From IMG/VR virus record IMGVR_UViG_3300009528_000003, positions 1 to 52,110 of that record: a DNA stretch of 52,110 nucleotides; one strand, written 5' to 3'. The notes under the pieces were generated by a model, which had not been told where the DNA came from, made no database searches, and saw only the letters and a program-made list of their open reading frames with translations. How positions within the stretch are numbered: the first letter of the stretch is position 1; each line of letters starts with the position of its first letter. Both the position numbers and the translations under genes were made by a program. Source of the stretch: a virus. Shown here in pieces: positions 1 to 5,879 of this stretch.

Positions 1-123
1 CACACACACAACATCTCTTAGTAACGGCATTGATCTTATTGAGATCAATGTTGGGGATGTTATAGCTAACATAGGTAAGGTCACAAGTGTTAAGGCATCG
101 AAATGTGATGGCGGCAATGAAGA
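1..123. repeat. Left copy of 123-bp terminal direct repeat
   Basis: Bases 1-123 are identical to 51988-52110. An exact duplication at both ends of a contig is the usual mark of a circular or circularly permuted phage genome closed by assembly. One reading frame continues intact across the join, which supports circularity. A real short terminal repeat on virion DNA is possible but less likely. Confidence 0.95.
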
Positions 124-181
124 AAGTAGCTTTGAATATACTCTACTTCAAACCCGCAAGATGCCGAGAGATTTTATTTGA
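2..181 (+). CDS. 3' part of the gene that spans the contig join, hypothetical protein
   Basis: This is the downstream part of the frame starting at 51842. When the 123-bp overlap is collapsed the gene encodes 108 aa and ends at the TGA at 179-181. I recognise no family. The central part (IDLIEINVGDVIANIGKVTS) looks like a small beta-rich domain, and the N-terminal part is basic and helical. It is the last gene of the rightward early operon before the terminator at 248-281. A five-codon frame with a good ribosome site (ATG at 192) follows and is probably not a gene. Confidence 0.7.
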   Translation, partial: THTTSLSNGIDLIEINVGDVIANIGKVTSVKASKCDGGNEESSFEYTLLQTRKMPRDFI

Positions 182-247
182 AAGGAGAGTGATGCCTATA
201 GAGAACTGAAGCTCTACATGTAACTGTTGCACTCATTTCTGTAAGGC

Positions 248-281
248 AAGCCCCGCTGTGGATGATAGGCGGGGCTTTTGT
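248..281. terminator. Intrinsic terminator between convergent operons
   Basis: A 9-bp perfect stem (AAGCCCCGC at 248-256 pairs with GCGGGGCTT at 269-277) is followed by TTTGTTTG. It lies between the end of the rightward early operon and the end of the leftward accessory operon. The A-rich 5' flank and T-rich 3' flank fit use mainly by rightward transcripts, possibly by both. Confidence 0.85.
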
Positions 282-293
282 TTGTTATAGCTC

Positions 294-479
294 TTAATCC
301 TTGTCATACAATTTGATGAGCTTGTCCGCCAACCAGTCCCAAACTTCTTTATCACACCATTGTTGGATTAGTTGGCTTACCTTAACAAGCTCTTCCTCTG
401 TCAGATCACGCTTGATCGTGTCCTCTGATAACAACTGGACATCTTCAACATCAATCGTCCAAATTATGTTTGCCATCAT
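294..479 (-). CDS. Hypothetical small acidic phage protein (61 aa)
   Basis: This is the last gene of the leftward operon, just before the terminator. The start has an AGAGGTG ribosome site two bases upstream of tandem ATG codons; the second ATG would give 60 aa. The product is acidic and helical (SEDTIKRDLTEEELVKVSQL), a style common in small phage accessory proteins. No function can be assigned. Confidence 0.7.
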   Translation of the reverse strand: MMANIIWTIDVEDVQLLSEDTIKRDLTEEELVKVSQLIQQWCDKEVWDWLADKLIKLYDKD

Positions 480-544
480 TTCACCTCTTTATTGTTTTCC
501 TGCTTCTCCGCCGCTCTCCTCGCTCCGTCTGTGTGCTTACTCAT
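476..544 (-). CDS. Very small basic protein (22 aa)
   Basis: The reading frame MSKHTDGARRAAEKQENNKE + VK starts in an ATGA overlap with the stop of the gene at 541-726 and has AAAGGA eight bases upstream. It stops inside the start region of the 294-479 gene, so it fills the gap exactly. The HTDGARRAAE stretch resembles the N-terminus of small phage proteins of unknown function. The short length keeps confidence moderate. Confidence 0.45.
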   Translation of the reverse strand: MSKHTDGARRAAEKQENNKEVK

Positions 545-726
545 TGGGTTAGTCCTTTCGTGTTGGTTGAAGGATTTAACTCTTCTCGTAGCCAAGCAAT
601 CTCCTTATCTTTAGCTTCCATCTGTTTTTCCATATCCTCTGTCTGTGCCAAGAGAACACAAACAAGAAAATGCTTTCCTTCGTACAACTGCCTAAGTGAT
701 TTCCATTTTGATACATCAGGTTCCAT
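541..726 (-). CDS. Hypothetical coiled-coil protein (61 aa)
   Basis: A strong AAAGGAG leader lies just upstream of tandem ATGs at 729 and 726; the 726 start has the better spacing. The C-terminal half (EDMEKQMEAKDKEIAWLREE) has heptad-like coiled-coil character. It overlaps the downstream 22-aa frame by ATGA, as expected for coupled translation. No family is recognised. Confidence 0.65.
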   Translation of the reverse strand: MEPDVSKWKSLRQLYEGKHFLVCVLLAQTEDMEKQMEAKDKEIAWLREELNPSTNTKGLTQ

Positions 727-750
727 CATCCACTCCTTTCGGGTTCTCGG

Positions 751-945
751 TTATTCCCTACAATCCTCAGCGTGGTGGGCTACGAAATGTATGTTGGTAC
801 TGTCTTTGAGTTTTTGGATCTCTTTCCTGTTGGCTTTGATCTCGGCGGCTATATTCAGAAGAAGATAATGAAGGGCAGATCCCGTCTCTCCTTCTGCGCG
901 GGTTTGCTCGAACCACCCATTCACCATTTTCTTTAGGTCTGCCAT
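751..945 (-). CDS. Hypothetical helical protein (64 aa)
   Basis: The start overlaps the stop of the upstream zinc-ribbon gene (TAATG), so translation is probably coupled. The sequence is amphipathic and helical throughout (AAEIKANRKEIQKLKD), suggesting a short coiled coil. No conserved motif or family is recognised. Confidence 0.65.
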   Translation of the reverse strand: MADLKKMVNGWFEQTRAEGETGSALHYLLLNIAAEIKANRKEIQKLKDSTNIHFVAHHAEDCRE

Positions 946-1172
946 TACGCACTCTCTGGCTTGGGGTTTTTAATTAGCGACTTGTCTCGTTTGGGTAGTG
1001 CAGTAAGTGGGTTAAGGTCGTTTTCTCGTCTGAGATCGTTCAAAGCATCTAAGGTCAAGTACCCAGCAGCTATCAGCCTATAATAGGCAGTATAGCCGCA
1101 GTCTGGACATTCAAAGTCGGCCTCGTCATTATCATCTAAATCCTCACCACAGTTAGGACATAAATGCTGCAT
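945..1172 (-). CDS. Zinc-ribbon protein (75 aa)
   Basis: Two CxxC knuckles, CPNCGEDL and CPDCGY, are spaced as in a rubredoxin-like zinc ribbon at about residues 5-26. A charged helical C-terminus ending in basic residues follows. The start at 1172 was chosen over longer in-frame starts because a full AGGAGGT site sits eight bases upstream. That site lies inside the last codons of the preceding gene, giving translational coupling. The specific partner (nucleic acid or protein) is unknown. Confidence 0.75.
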   Translation of the reverse strand: MQHLCPNCGEDLDDNDEADFECPDCGYTAYYRLIAAGYLTLDALNDLRRENDLNPLTALPKRDKSLIKNPKPESA

Positions 1173-1176
1173 TCTC

Positions 1177-1572
1177 TCATACCTCCTGTTTAGGGTTAGT
1201 CGTCGTGAGCGGCTCGGCCTTAGCGATGGCGGCTTGTAGTACTTCCACAACGATTTTTTCCGCTTCCCAATCCTCTTTCGTCTCATGCCAAGCAAAAGCC
1301 TTACAAAGTGCAAGAGATTGCTTTGCGGCTTTCAGCAGCTCCGGGGCGGCTGTGATCAGATCAGCGTTGGCCATTGTTGTTTCATCGTCTAAATCGAAAT
1401 CAATATCTGCGGCATCGGGGCCGTATTGACGTGGACTATAAATAGGAATTATGTCTGCGATGTAGACTCCAGCATCGCCAGCTACAATTTCAGCATAGCC
1501 ATTTGAGTCTGGATGTTTTGGGCTATCGCTTATTCGCCAATCGCCCTCTGTGTATTTTGTCTGTGCCATCAT
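1177..1572 (-). CDS. Hypothetical phage protein with ANADLITAAPELL motif
   Basis: The 131-aa product carries NADLITAAPELLKAAK at about residues 69-84, a signature of a very common but uncharacterised family of phage and prophage accessory proteins. The N-terminal half is a predicted beta-rich domain (YTEGDWRISD, ...GYAEIVAGD). Tandem ATGs follow GAGG; the second would give 130 aa. Its last codons carry the ribosome site of the downstream zinc-ribbon gene. Confidence 0.75.
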   Translation of the reverse strand: MMAQTKYTEGDWRISDSPKHPDSNGYAEIVAGDAGVYIADIIPIYSPRQYGPDAADIDFDLDDETTMANADLITAAPELLKAAKQSLALCKAFAWHETKEDWEAEKIVVEVLQAAIAKAEPLTTTNPKQEV

Positions 1573-1576
1573 TGCC

Positions 1577-1810
1577 TCACTTTGTTTGAGTGTTTGTCAT
1601 TGCCCCGCTTTCAATGAGGGGCTTTCCACAGCCGTAACAAACCTTCCAATCAGCGGCAAGCTCTTCGGATTCTTGCTCGTCAAGTGGGGTAGGGCAACCT
1701 CTTGGATAGTCGTGCGGATTGTCAGCGTACATATTCTCTGCACATTGGGCAGAGCAAAATATACCCTCGGCTCTTTCGCCATGATTATAACCGTATTCGT
1801 ATAAGATCAT
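1577..1810 (-). CDS. Putative zinc-binding protein (77 aa)
   Basis: Two cysteine clusters, FCSAQC and CYGCG, with nearby His residues suggest a treble-clef or MYM-like zinc site (FCSAQCAENMY is typical of such knuckles). ATG at 1810 was chosen; the GTG one codon upstream is also possible. Its final codons lie in a 14-bp sequence repeated upstream of the gene itself. Confidence 0.65.
   Translation of the reverse strand: MILYEYGYNHGERAEGIFCSAQCAENMYADNPHDYPRGCPTPLDEQESEELAADWKVCYGCGKPLIESGAMTNTQTK
1582..1595. repeat. Direct repeat TTGTTTGAGTGTTT, copy 1
   Basis: The same 14 bases occur at 1822-1835. Both copies sit at the junction between consecutive leftward genes, just upstream of a ribosome site. 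This suggests either recent segmental duplication of an intergenic leader or a shared RNA signal. Confidence 0.7.
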
Positions 1811-1821
1811 CACTCCCTACC

Positions 1822-1835
1822 TTGTTTGAGTGTTT
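1822..1835. repeat. Direct repeat TTGTTTGAGTGTTT, copy 2
   Basis: This is the second exact copy of the 14-base element at 1582-1595. It overlaps the stop region of the gene at 1834-2049 and lies upstream of the gene at 1577-1810. Confidence 0.7.
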
Positions 1836-2049
1836 AGGTTACTATAATGAGCTTACCTTTACTGCCATCGTAGGCTTTGCCGTAGACAGTAAAAAAATCA
1901 ATCGGGTCGTCCGGGTGATCGCAGGTGACAACAACCATACGACCGCCACGGATAGATTCAATTATGCCCCGGCAATGGCTACCATTGCGCTTGTGATACT
2001 CGACTGACTTGCCAATGTCAGCCTTGAGAATACGCCTGTTTGCCATCAT
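1834..2049 (-). CDS. Hypothetical small beta-barrel-like protein (71 aa)
   Basis: The sequence has the alternating pattern of a small SH3/KOW-like barrel (GRMVVVTCDHPD, GKLIIVT). It starts at tandem ATGs after GGGGAGTG. It sits in the leftward accessory operon between two other small genes. The family is not recognised. Confidence 0.6.
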   Translation of the reverse strand: MMANRRILKADIGKSVEYHKRNGSHCRGIIESIRGGRMVVVTCDHPDDPIDFFTVYGKAYDGSKGKLIIVT

Positions 2050-2095
2050 ACACTCCCCGTCAAAAGGTTTAACTTTCTGTCATACTTGTCGGGCA

Positions 2096-2302
2096 TTAAG
2101 ACTCCAGGGAATTGAGACCCTTAACCTTGTCATTGTGAGCACGCTCCTTTAGCTCATGCAGATCCTTGACCGCAAGCTGGCTCAGGCGAACCCCAGGTGT
2201 CGTTCCAAAATAAAACCTTAGCAATGCCTCATATTGCCGGAAATTGGCCTCGGTCATAGATGCCTGAACCTTGTGTGTCTTGTTTTGCTTGCTGTTTGTC
2301 AT
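2096..2302 (-). CDS. Hypothetical basic protein (68 aa), first gene after a strong promoter
   Basis: ATG at 2302 is preferred over an upstream ATG at 2317 because GGAAGGGA sits at the right distance. The N-terminus is basic and polar, and the rest is helical (MTEANFRQYEALLRF, LSQLAVKDLHELKERA). This composition suits a small regulator or nucleic-acid-associated protein, but no HTH is clear. It is the first gene downstream of the promoter at 2357-2385. Confidence 0.65.
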   Translation of the reverse strand: MTNSKQNKTHKVQASMTEANFRQYEALLRFYFGTTPGVRLSQLAVKDLHELKERAHNDKVKGLNSLES

Positions 2303-2356
2303 GTAATCCCTTCCCATTTATTGTTTACGTAAGGACTTCCTTCCTATCTTCGACAC

Positions 2357-2385
2357 AATGTAATCAATGCTTTGTAGCTTGTCAA
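2357..2385 (-). promoter_or_regulatory. Sigma70-type promoter for the leftward accessory operon
   Basis: Read on the minus strand, a perfect -35 TTGACA (2380-2385) is followed by a 17-base spacer and TACATT (2357-2362). The transcript would begin near 2350 and enter the gene starting at 2302. Confidence 0.7.
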
Positions 2386-2557
2386 GCCTTATTTCCACCC
2401 CAGACCTACTAAAATACTTATACACCACGATAAAAACTCTTTATGTCACCTCAGCAGTACTAGGAAATACCGACCCCCCATACTTGATGATGAATAACAG
2501 ACAAGTGAATAGGAAAGAAAGAGAGAAGGAATGAATCGGTGTGGTTTCCAGAAAGAC

Positions 2558-2591
2558 TGTACCATTTGGTACACCTGTACCGTATGGTACA
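2558..2591. promoter_or_regulatory. Two tandem 16-bp palindromic operators
   Basis: TGTACCATTTGGTACA (2558-2573) and TGTACCGTATGGTACA (2576-2591) are perfect palindromes apart from their 4-base centres. Their centres are 18 bp apart. Identical half-sites with different centres are typical of a dimeric repressor or activator binding two adjacent sites. Confidence 0.7.
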
Positions 2592-2610
2592 CCTTGCATA
2601 ACCTTGCATA
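2591..2610. repeat. Tandem repeat of ACCTTGCATA
   Basis: The 10-base unit occurs twice head to tail (2591-2600, 2601-2610), directly abutting the second palindrome. A helical-turn period suggests an iteron-like or cooperative protein-binding site. Confidence 0.6.
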
Positions 2611-2962
2611 CTCTCAACGGGGAAGTTATACTCCACTTAGTTGTGGTGGTGACTGGTGTCTAACCACTGTTCAATAGCACCTCAACAGCCAGTCAACAAC
2701 CACCCACCACCGCGCTATACCCACGCCTCCGTACTGCCTGCCAGTTGATTACCCCTTGTTGTCCCCTCATTTGACTACTATTCAACCCAGCTATACGAGT
2801 GCTCAATTATTGTGCATGGCCTGAACAGCAGTGTCTTAATGATGTTAAGTTGTTGCCCGATAACACCCCCACCCAGAAACGAGTCACCCCCAAGACCCGC
2901 CGGTATATCAATGGTCTCTGCACCTGCAATAATATATTATTATATTATCTTGTTATCAGCCA

Positions 2963-3142
2963 TTAGGTAGCCGTTGTGGGCTTATTTTTAGAGGTTGTTG
3001 GGGGCTTGCTGAGAAAGTATAGCAGTAACTTGTTGGTTGCAGTCAACACAATCTGGAGATCATCTCTCTGCTTGATAACTAAAGCTAAGGCTTCTCGGTA
3101 AGCCTCTATCTTATCCTTACTTGTTATCCTGTTGTTAGCCAT
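2963..3142 (-). CDS. Hypothetical helical protein (59 aa)
   Basis: The start at 3142 (MANNRITSKDKIEAYREAL...) has GGAG about ten bases upstream; an earlier in-frame ATG lacks a site. The middle is helical and amphipathic. The tail is rich in Pro, Thr, Ser and Lys. No family is recognised. Confidence 0.55.
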   Translation of the reverse strand: MANNRITSKDKIEAYREALALVIKQRDDLQIVLTATNKLLLYFLSKPPTTSKNKPTTAT

Positions 3143-3211
3143 AAGATTAACGCTCCAATCAGTGATACACATAGGGGTATCAAGTGACTGTACTCATCTG
3201 TTGTTATCTTG

Positions 3212-3457
3212 TTATGGTGTATGGGGTTTGCATACGTTCGGCGCTATTTTCTCTTTCAGTTTTCTTATTTTTGTAAGTGTTTCTGATTTAGAGTGTTGGA
3301 GGGCATTATAGCGGGACATTGTTAGTTCATGTTTAGGTTGGGAGAACAGGAAGACTTCAGTTTCTTGTATGGTTAGGTTAAGAGACAGGAGTACACTTTC
3401 GAGTGCGGTGAGTTGTTCTTGGAGGATGAACTGCATTTTGTCCAATGTTGGTTTCAT
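3212..3457 (-). CDS. Hypothetical coiled-coil protein (81 aa)
   Basis: Long amphipathic helices (LQEQLTALESVLLSLNLTIQ and a C-terminal SETLTKIRKLKEKI) predict a helical hairpin. It overlaps the 3' end of the gene at 3378-3611 by 80 bases in another frame, which is unusual for this phage. One of the two may be over-extended. Function unknown. Confidence 0.55.
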   Translation of the reverse strand: MKPTLDKMQFILQEQLTALESVLLSLNLTIQETEVFLFSQPKHELTMSRYNALQHSKSETLTKIRKLKEKIAPNVCKPHTP

Positions 3458-3611
3458 TTTCTCTCATTTCCCTCTTTTTCCTATTTCTTAATCTCCAGAA
3501 TCGCCGCCAAATGTTACCGGAAAGGCTGGTCTGACCCGACAAAATGGGAACTTGATATGGAGTTGTCTTCTTTCCAAGCAACGGATTAGGTGGTTTTCTA
3601 CGTTCAGTCAC
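3378..3611 (-). CDS. Hypothetical basic protein (77 aa), GTG start
   Basis: A full AAGGAGGT site lies five bases before a GTG start at 3611, strong evidence that translation begins here. The product is very basic in the middle (RRFWRLRNRKKREMR). Its last third overlaps the coiled-coil gene at 3212-3457. It lies directly downstream of the hairpin-rich non-coding stretch, which would form its leader. Confidence 0.5.
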   Translation of the reverse strand: MTERRKPPNPLLGKKTTPYQVPILSGQTSLSGNIWRRFWRLRNRKKREMRENETNIGQNAVHPPRTTHRTRKCTPVS

Positions 3612-4123
3612 TACTTACCTCCTTAAATTTCAACAGTTTTATCCCGGGGAGCCACCTTTCAGAGCTTTCGCTTCTGATTGGGACACACGTCCGATTCCCT
3701 GCGTGGGTCGGCCACGCTCGCTGTAGCCGTGCTTAACCTGAACATTACAGCGATCCGGGTGCTCTCCCTTGTTCCGCTTCGGGGCGGAATTTAGGGTCTG
3801 AGCCGTTATTCGGGCGATTTTTCGGATCGGGGCTTATTGTTGCTGCCCGACAGCCCGCAAGTACAATGTAACTGATCGAGGGTAGGGGGTATTGTTGGCG
3901 GCAGTGATAGTTCCCTACGGGTTATATGCTGCCTCAGCCCCTTGTTCTTGAATCAAAAGCCCGTCCGGCTGGCCGAGGCCAAACACGGACGGGTAGAAAG
4001 TGAGTCTTCTGAGTTTTTTTACTTTCTACCATGCCCCCAATAAAAATGTTTTATATCATAATGCAAGAAAAATCTTCCACTTTGGAAAGATTTTCTCAAA
4101 ATAGTGGCTAATTAGAGTGTGGG
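3612..4123. other. Hairpin-rich non-coding stretch, candidate structured RNA
   Basis: About 500 bases without a credible gene, more GC-rich than the flanks. It contains perfect stems: TTCCGC/GCGGAA (3772-3789), CCCGTCCG/CGGACGGG (3960-3993) and GGTAGAAAGT/ACTTTCTACC (3992-4030), plus a smaller GGCAG/CTGCC stem near 3900-3932. I compared it by eye with tRNA, tmRNA, RNase P and group I/II intron signatures and saw no match. It could be a long 5' leader of the gene at 3378-3611 or a free-standing ncRNA. Confidence 0.5.
4082..4098. repeat. Direct repeat TTGGAAAGATTTTCTCA, copy 1
   Basis: These 17 bases recur exactly at 4474-4490. This copy lies just downstream of the stop of the gene at 4124-4330 in leftward reading. 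The other copy precedes the ribosome site of the 29-aa membrane peptide. Confidence 0.7.
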
Positions 4124-4330
4124 TCAGAACTTAGCTTTCTCATCATACAACACCCCGACATTGTAATCACAGGTTTGGCAGTTCCACGTTTTGCCCTGTG
4201 GGCCAGCGAAAACCAGTATCCATTCTGGATTCGGACTACCGCAATTTGGGCATACGTCTGGTTTTTTGGGGAAGTACCTGTTTGGTTCGCCCGGTTCTCT
4301 TGGGCGCATGATTATTTTTGGGTCAGTCAT
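4124..4330 (-). CDS. Zinc-ribbon protein (68 aa)
   Basis: CPNCG at about residue 27 and CQTC at about residue 52 form a standard four-cysteine zinc ribbon. A Pro-rich, charged N-terminus precedes it (PREPGEPNRYFPKKPD). An AGGA site lies upstream of the ATG. Such ribbons usually bind nucleic acid or a protein partner; which one is not visible. Confidence 0.7.
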   Translation of the reverse strand: MTDPKIIMRPREPGEPNRYFPKKPDVCPNCGSPNPEWILVFAGPQGKTWNCQTCDYNVGVLYDEKAKF

Positions 4331-4363
4331 TTTGTCAGTTTTTCCTGTTATGCTTTACTTCCT

Positions 4364-4453
4364 TTATTTCCGAGTCATAAACAAATAAAAGGCTACCACG
4401 TAGATGACTCCGAGTATGATTCCTATTGCCCACAGTATTAAATCTGCAATCAT
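4364..4453 (-). CDS. Single-span membrane peptide (29 aa)
   Basis: A very strong AAGGAGGT leader precedes the ATG at 4453, with a longish 13-base spacer. The frame encodes one hydrophobic helix (residues 4-26) ending in TRK, so the C-terminus would lie in the cytoplasm. It fills the gap between 4330 and 4488. Size and topology resemble other phage micropeptides; no function is known. Confidence 0.55.
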   Translation of the reverse strand: MIADLILWAIGIILGVIYVVAFYLFMTRK

Positions 4454-4473
4454 GTTTTTTCTTCTTTACCTCC

Positions 4474-4490
4474 TTGGAAAGATTTTCTCA
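4474..4490. repeat. Direct repeat TTGGAAAGATTTTCTCA, copy 2
   Basis: Exact copy of 4082-4098. It overlaps the stop of the 4488-4673 gene and directly abuts the AAGGAGGT site of the 29-aa peptide. Confidence 0.7.
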
Positions 4491-4673
4491 GAAATCCTCA
4501 AACTGCTCAAGGGGGATTCCCTGACGTTTCAAGTTTAGGTAAAGCATGAACCAGTGGAGGCCGGTTGTATGGCGGACTTGGTCTTTTGGCTTTTTCTCCT
4601 CGGCCTCGATTTGCCGGAGGTGATTTAGCACTCGCTGGTGCCGGTGCTCATCCTTCCACTGCTGCTTTGTCAT
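4488..4673 (-). CDS. Hypothetical basic protein (61 aa)
   Basis: The start at 4673 (MTKQQWKDEHRHQRV...) lies within the end of the upstream gene, giving a 26-base overlap; a start three codons earlier is possible. The sequence is helical, basic and rich in His, Gln and Trp. No motif is recognised. Confidence 0.55.
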   Translation of the reverse strand: MTKQQWKDEHRHQRVLNHLRQIEAEEKKPKDQVRHTTGLHWFMLYLNLKRQGIPLEQFEDF

Positions 4674-4857
4674 TTTTCTCAAACTGCCATGCTTTTCGGT
4701 AATCTAATATCCCCGGAACATATTCCCTCGTTGGCCAGCCTCGGAGCCAGCAGTAGAGTCGTTTCAGGAAAGGATACGGCTCGTAGTATCCGAACATCGG
4801 GGCAAGTTTAGGTTCCAGCCGGAATATCTTATCGCCTATTTCCAGCTTCTCAGTCAT
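4648..4857 (-). CDS. Hypothetical protein (69 aa)
   Basis: The start at 4857 is preferred because AGGGGG lies four bases upstream; the longer frame has no site. It begins inside the final codons of the gene at 4850-5101. The product has an aromatic and basic middle (YYEPYPFLKRLYCWLRGWP). It is not recognised, though such a segment could contact a membrane or nucleic acid. Confidence 0.6.
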   Translation of the reverse strand: MTEKLEIGDKIFRLEPKLAPMFGYYEPYPFLKRLYCWLRGWPTREYVPGILDYRKAWQFEKNDKAAVEG

Positions 4858-5101
4858 GCAGCCCCCTAATCTTTTTTCTGATTTCCTCATCGGACATATT
4901 ATCTTCAACCAATATCATTGCCCCTGGATGACCAGATTTGAGCCAACCTAATGAAGCGAGCCTCTTTTTTATATTGGGATGAACAGACTTCACTTCTGAC
5001 ATTATGTGCCCTTTCCCGCAGATCAAGCAAGGCACTGGCCATTTCCGGGTAACCTCTTTCCAAGCTTTATTGATAGCCTTCTGGAAAGAATCTTCAGTCA
5101 C
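4850..5101 (-). CDS. Hypothetical protein with one CxxC knuckle (83 aa), GTG start
   Basis: It starts at GTG 5101, overlapping the previous stop by eight bases. The N-terminal half is helical (FQKAINKAWKEVTRKW). A single CLICG knuckle follows, and the C-terminal end is acidic and helical (NMSDEEIRKKIRGL). With only one Cys pair a metal site would need a partner subunit. No family is recognised. Confidence 0.6.
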   Translation of the reverse strand: MTEDSFQKAINKAWKEVTRKWPVPCLICGKGHIMSEVKSVHPNIKKRLASLGWLKSGHPGAMILVEDNMSDEEIRKKIRGLHD

Positions 5102-5360
5102 TACTCACCACCGCACATTCGTAGCAGGTATCTGAGAATCCCACCAGATGCTTCACCTGGCCGAGTTGGTCTATTACGGCAAAGTTCCTCTCGCCACATT
5201 CACAGAGGGGGTCTGGCGGTGGGATAAAAATGTTGTCACGTCGCAAGCATTTCGCCAATTTTCTCATACTCTCTCGGTATAAATAGTAATCGGCGGGAGT
5301 CCTTTCATGGTAGGGAATATCACTGCGTTGTTGTTCTTTAACTGTTGTTTCAGCCATCAT
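5094..5360 (-). CDS. Hypothetical protein, first gene of the leftward operon, probably leaderless
   Basis: The 88-aa product has a polar helical N-terminal half and a C-terminal CECGE ... CYEC set that could bind zinc. An open frame extends much further upstream, but that part crosses the divergent promoter region and lacks a ribosome site. The tandem ATGs at 5360 and 5357 lie six bases after a good -10 element and have no nearby Shine-Dalgarno sequence, so a leaderless mRNA is likely. Confidence 0.6.
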   Translation of the reverse strand: MMAETTVKEQQRSDIPYHERTPADYYLYRESMRKLAKCLRRDNIFIPPPDPLCECGERNFAVIDQLGQVKHLVGFSDTCYECAVVSSD

Positions 5361-5366
5361 GCAAAC

Positions 5367-5395
5367 AATATCACATTCCTCAATGCCGCAGTCAA
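5367..5395 (-). promoter_or_regulatory. Leftward promoter, predicted to start at the ATG
   Basis: On the minus strand TTGACT (5390-5395), a 17-base spacer and GATATT (5367-5372) form a good sigma70-like promoter. Transcription would start about seven bases downstream, at or within a base or two of the ATG at 5360. Confidence 0.5.
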
Positions 5396-5497
5396 CAGTT
5401 ATTTGCCCGCCGGAATTATTTTCTGTAGCTGGAATCTTTTTCCTTGCAAAAATTATTAAACATGCAGATACTTGCAGAAAATAGGTAACTGACATAT

Positions 5498-5516
5498 TGG
5501 CAGATTGTGACTGCCA
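5498..5516. promoter_or_regulatory. Palindromic operator in the divergent promoter region
   Basis: TGGCAG and CTGCCA form a perfect 6-bp inverted repeat around a 7-base centre. It lies between the leftward genes (start 5360) and the rightward genes (start 5547), about 30 bases before the first rightward ATG. This is a good position for a shared regulator. Confidence 0.5.
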
Positions 5517-5546
5517 GAATGGTTGTAATGATATTTGGAGGCTATA

Positions 5547-5867
5547 ATGATTAGTAAACGATCTGGGAAATGCCTGAACTGTGAACACTGTCTTGACTTC
5601 AACTTGGATTCCCCCTTCCCGATTACTTGTGGGAAAACGGGAGAATCTTCTGACAGGACTCTTGCTCAAAAAGCTAAATCTGATTATTGCCTTGATGGTG
5701 AACCCCAAATACCAGAAGATGCTCAATGTCCTAATTTCAGTGAGCAATTCGCTCCAACATTTGATCCCTCCATTATTGAGATTGTATCCACCTGGCCGAC
5801 TGAAAGGGCTAAAAAACAGGCTCGCATATTAGATGTTTCGGGTCAATGGGCATGGCTATATGAGTAG
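5547..5867 (+). CDS. Hypothetical Cys-rich protein (106 aa)
   Basis: The start at 5547 follows TGGAGG with a 6-base spacer; the same leader pattern (TTGGAGGCTA) precedes the next gene. The N-terminus carries CLNCEHC and a later Cys (PITCGKT), suggesting a metal-binding knuckle. The C-terminal half includes a possible short helical region (WPTERAKKQARIL). First gene of the short rightward pre-late block; not recognised. Confidence 0.65.
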   Translation: MISKRSGKCLNCEHCLDFNLDSPFPITCGKTGESSDRTLAQKAKSDYCLDGEPQIPEDAQCPNFSEQFAPTFDPSIIEIVSTWPTERAKKQARILDVSGQWAWLYE

Positions 5868-5879
5868 TTGGAGGCTAAT

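Larger units (their letters stand above)
2386..2962. other. Long non-coding regulatory region, possible replication origin
   Basis: No convincing gene lies here. It holds two tandem palindromes (2558-2591), a tandem 10-base repeat (2591-2610), imperfect complementary GTGGTGACTGG / CCAGTCAACAACC segments near 2646-2703, and an AT-only stretch near 2928-2948. Repeats plus an AT-rich patch suit an origin or complex operator region. This is inference from composition only. Confidence 0.4.

Noticed and set aside
3640-3720. A possible tRNA ending in ...GGTCGGCCA near 3709
   Set aside because: No 5' acceptor strand pairs with it at the right distance, and no D-arm or standard TTC loop stem is present.
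5361-5747. N-terminal extension of the 5094-5360 gene to 217 codons
   Set aside because: The extension crosses the divergent promoter and operator and runs antisense into the 5547-5867 gene. It has no ribosome site.
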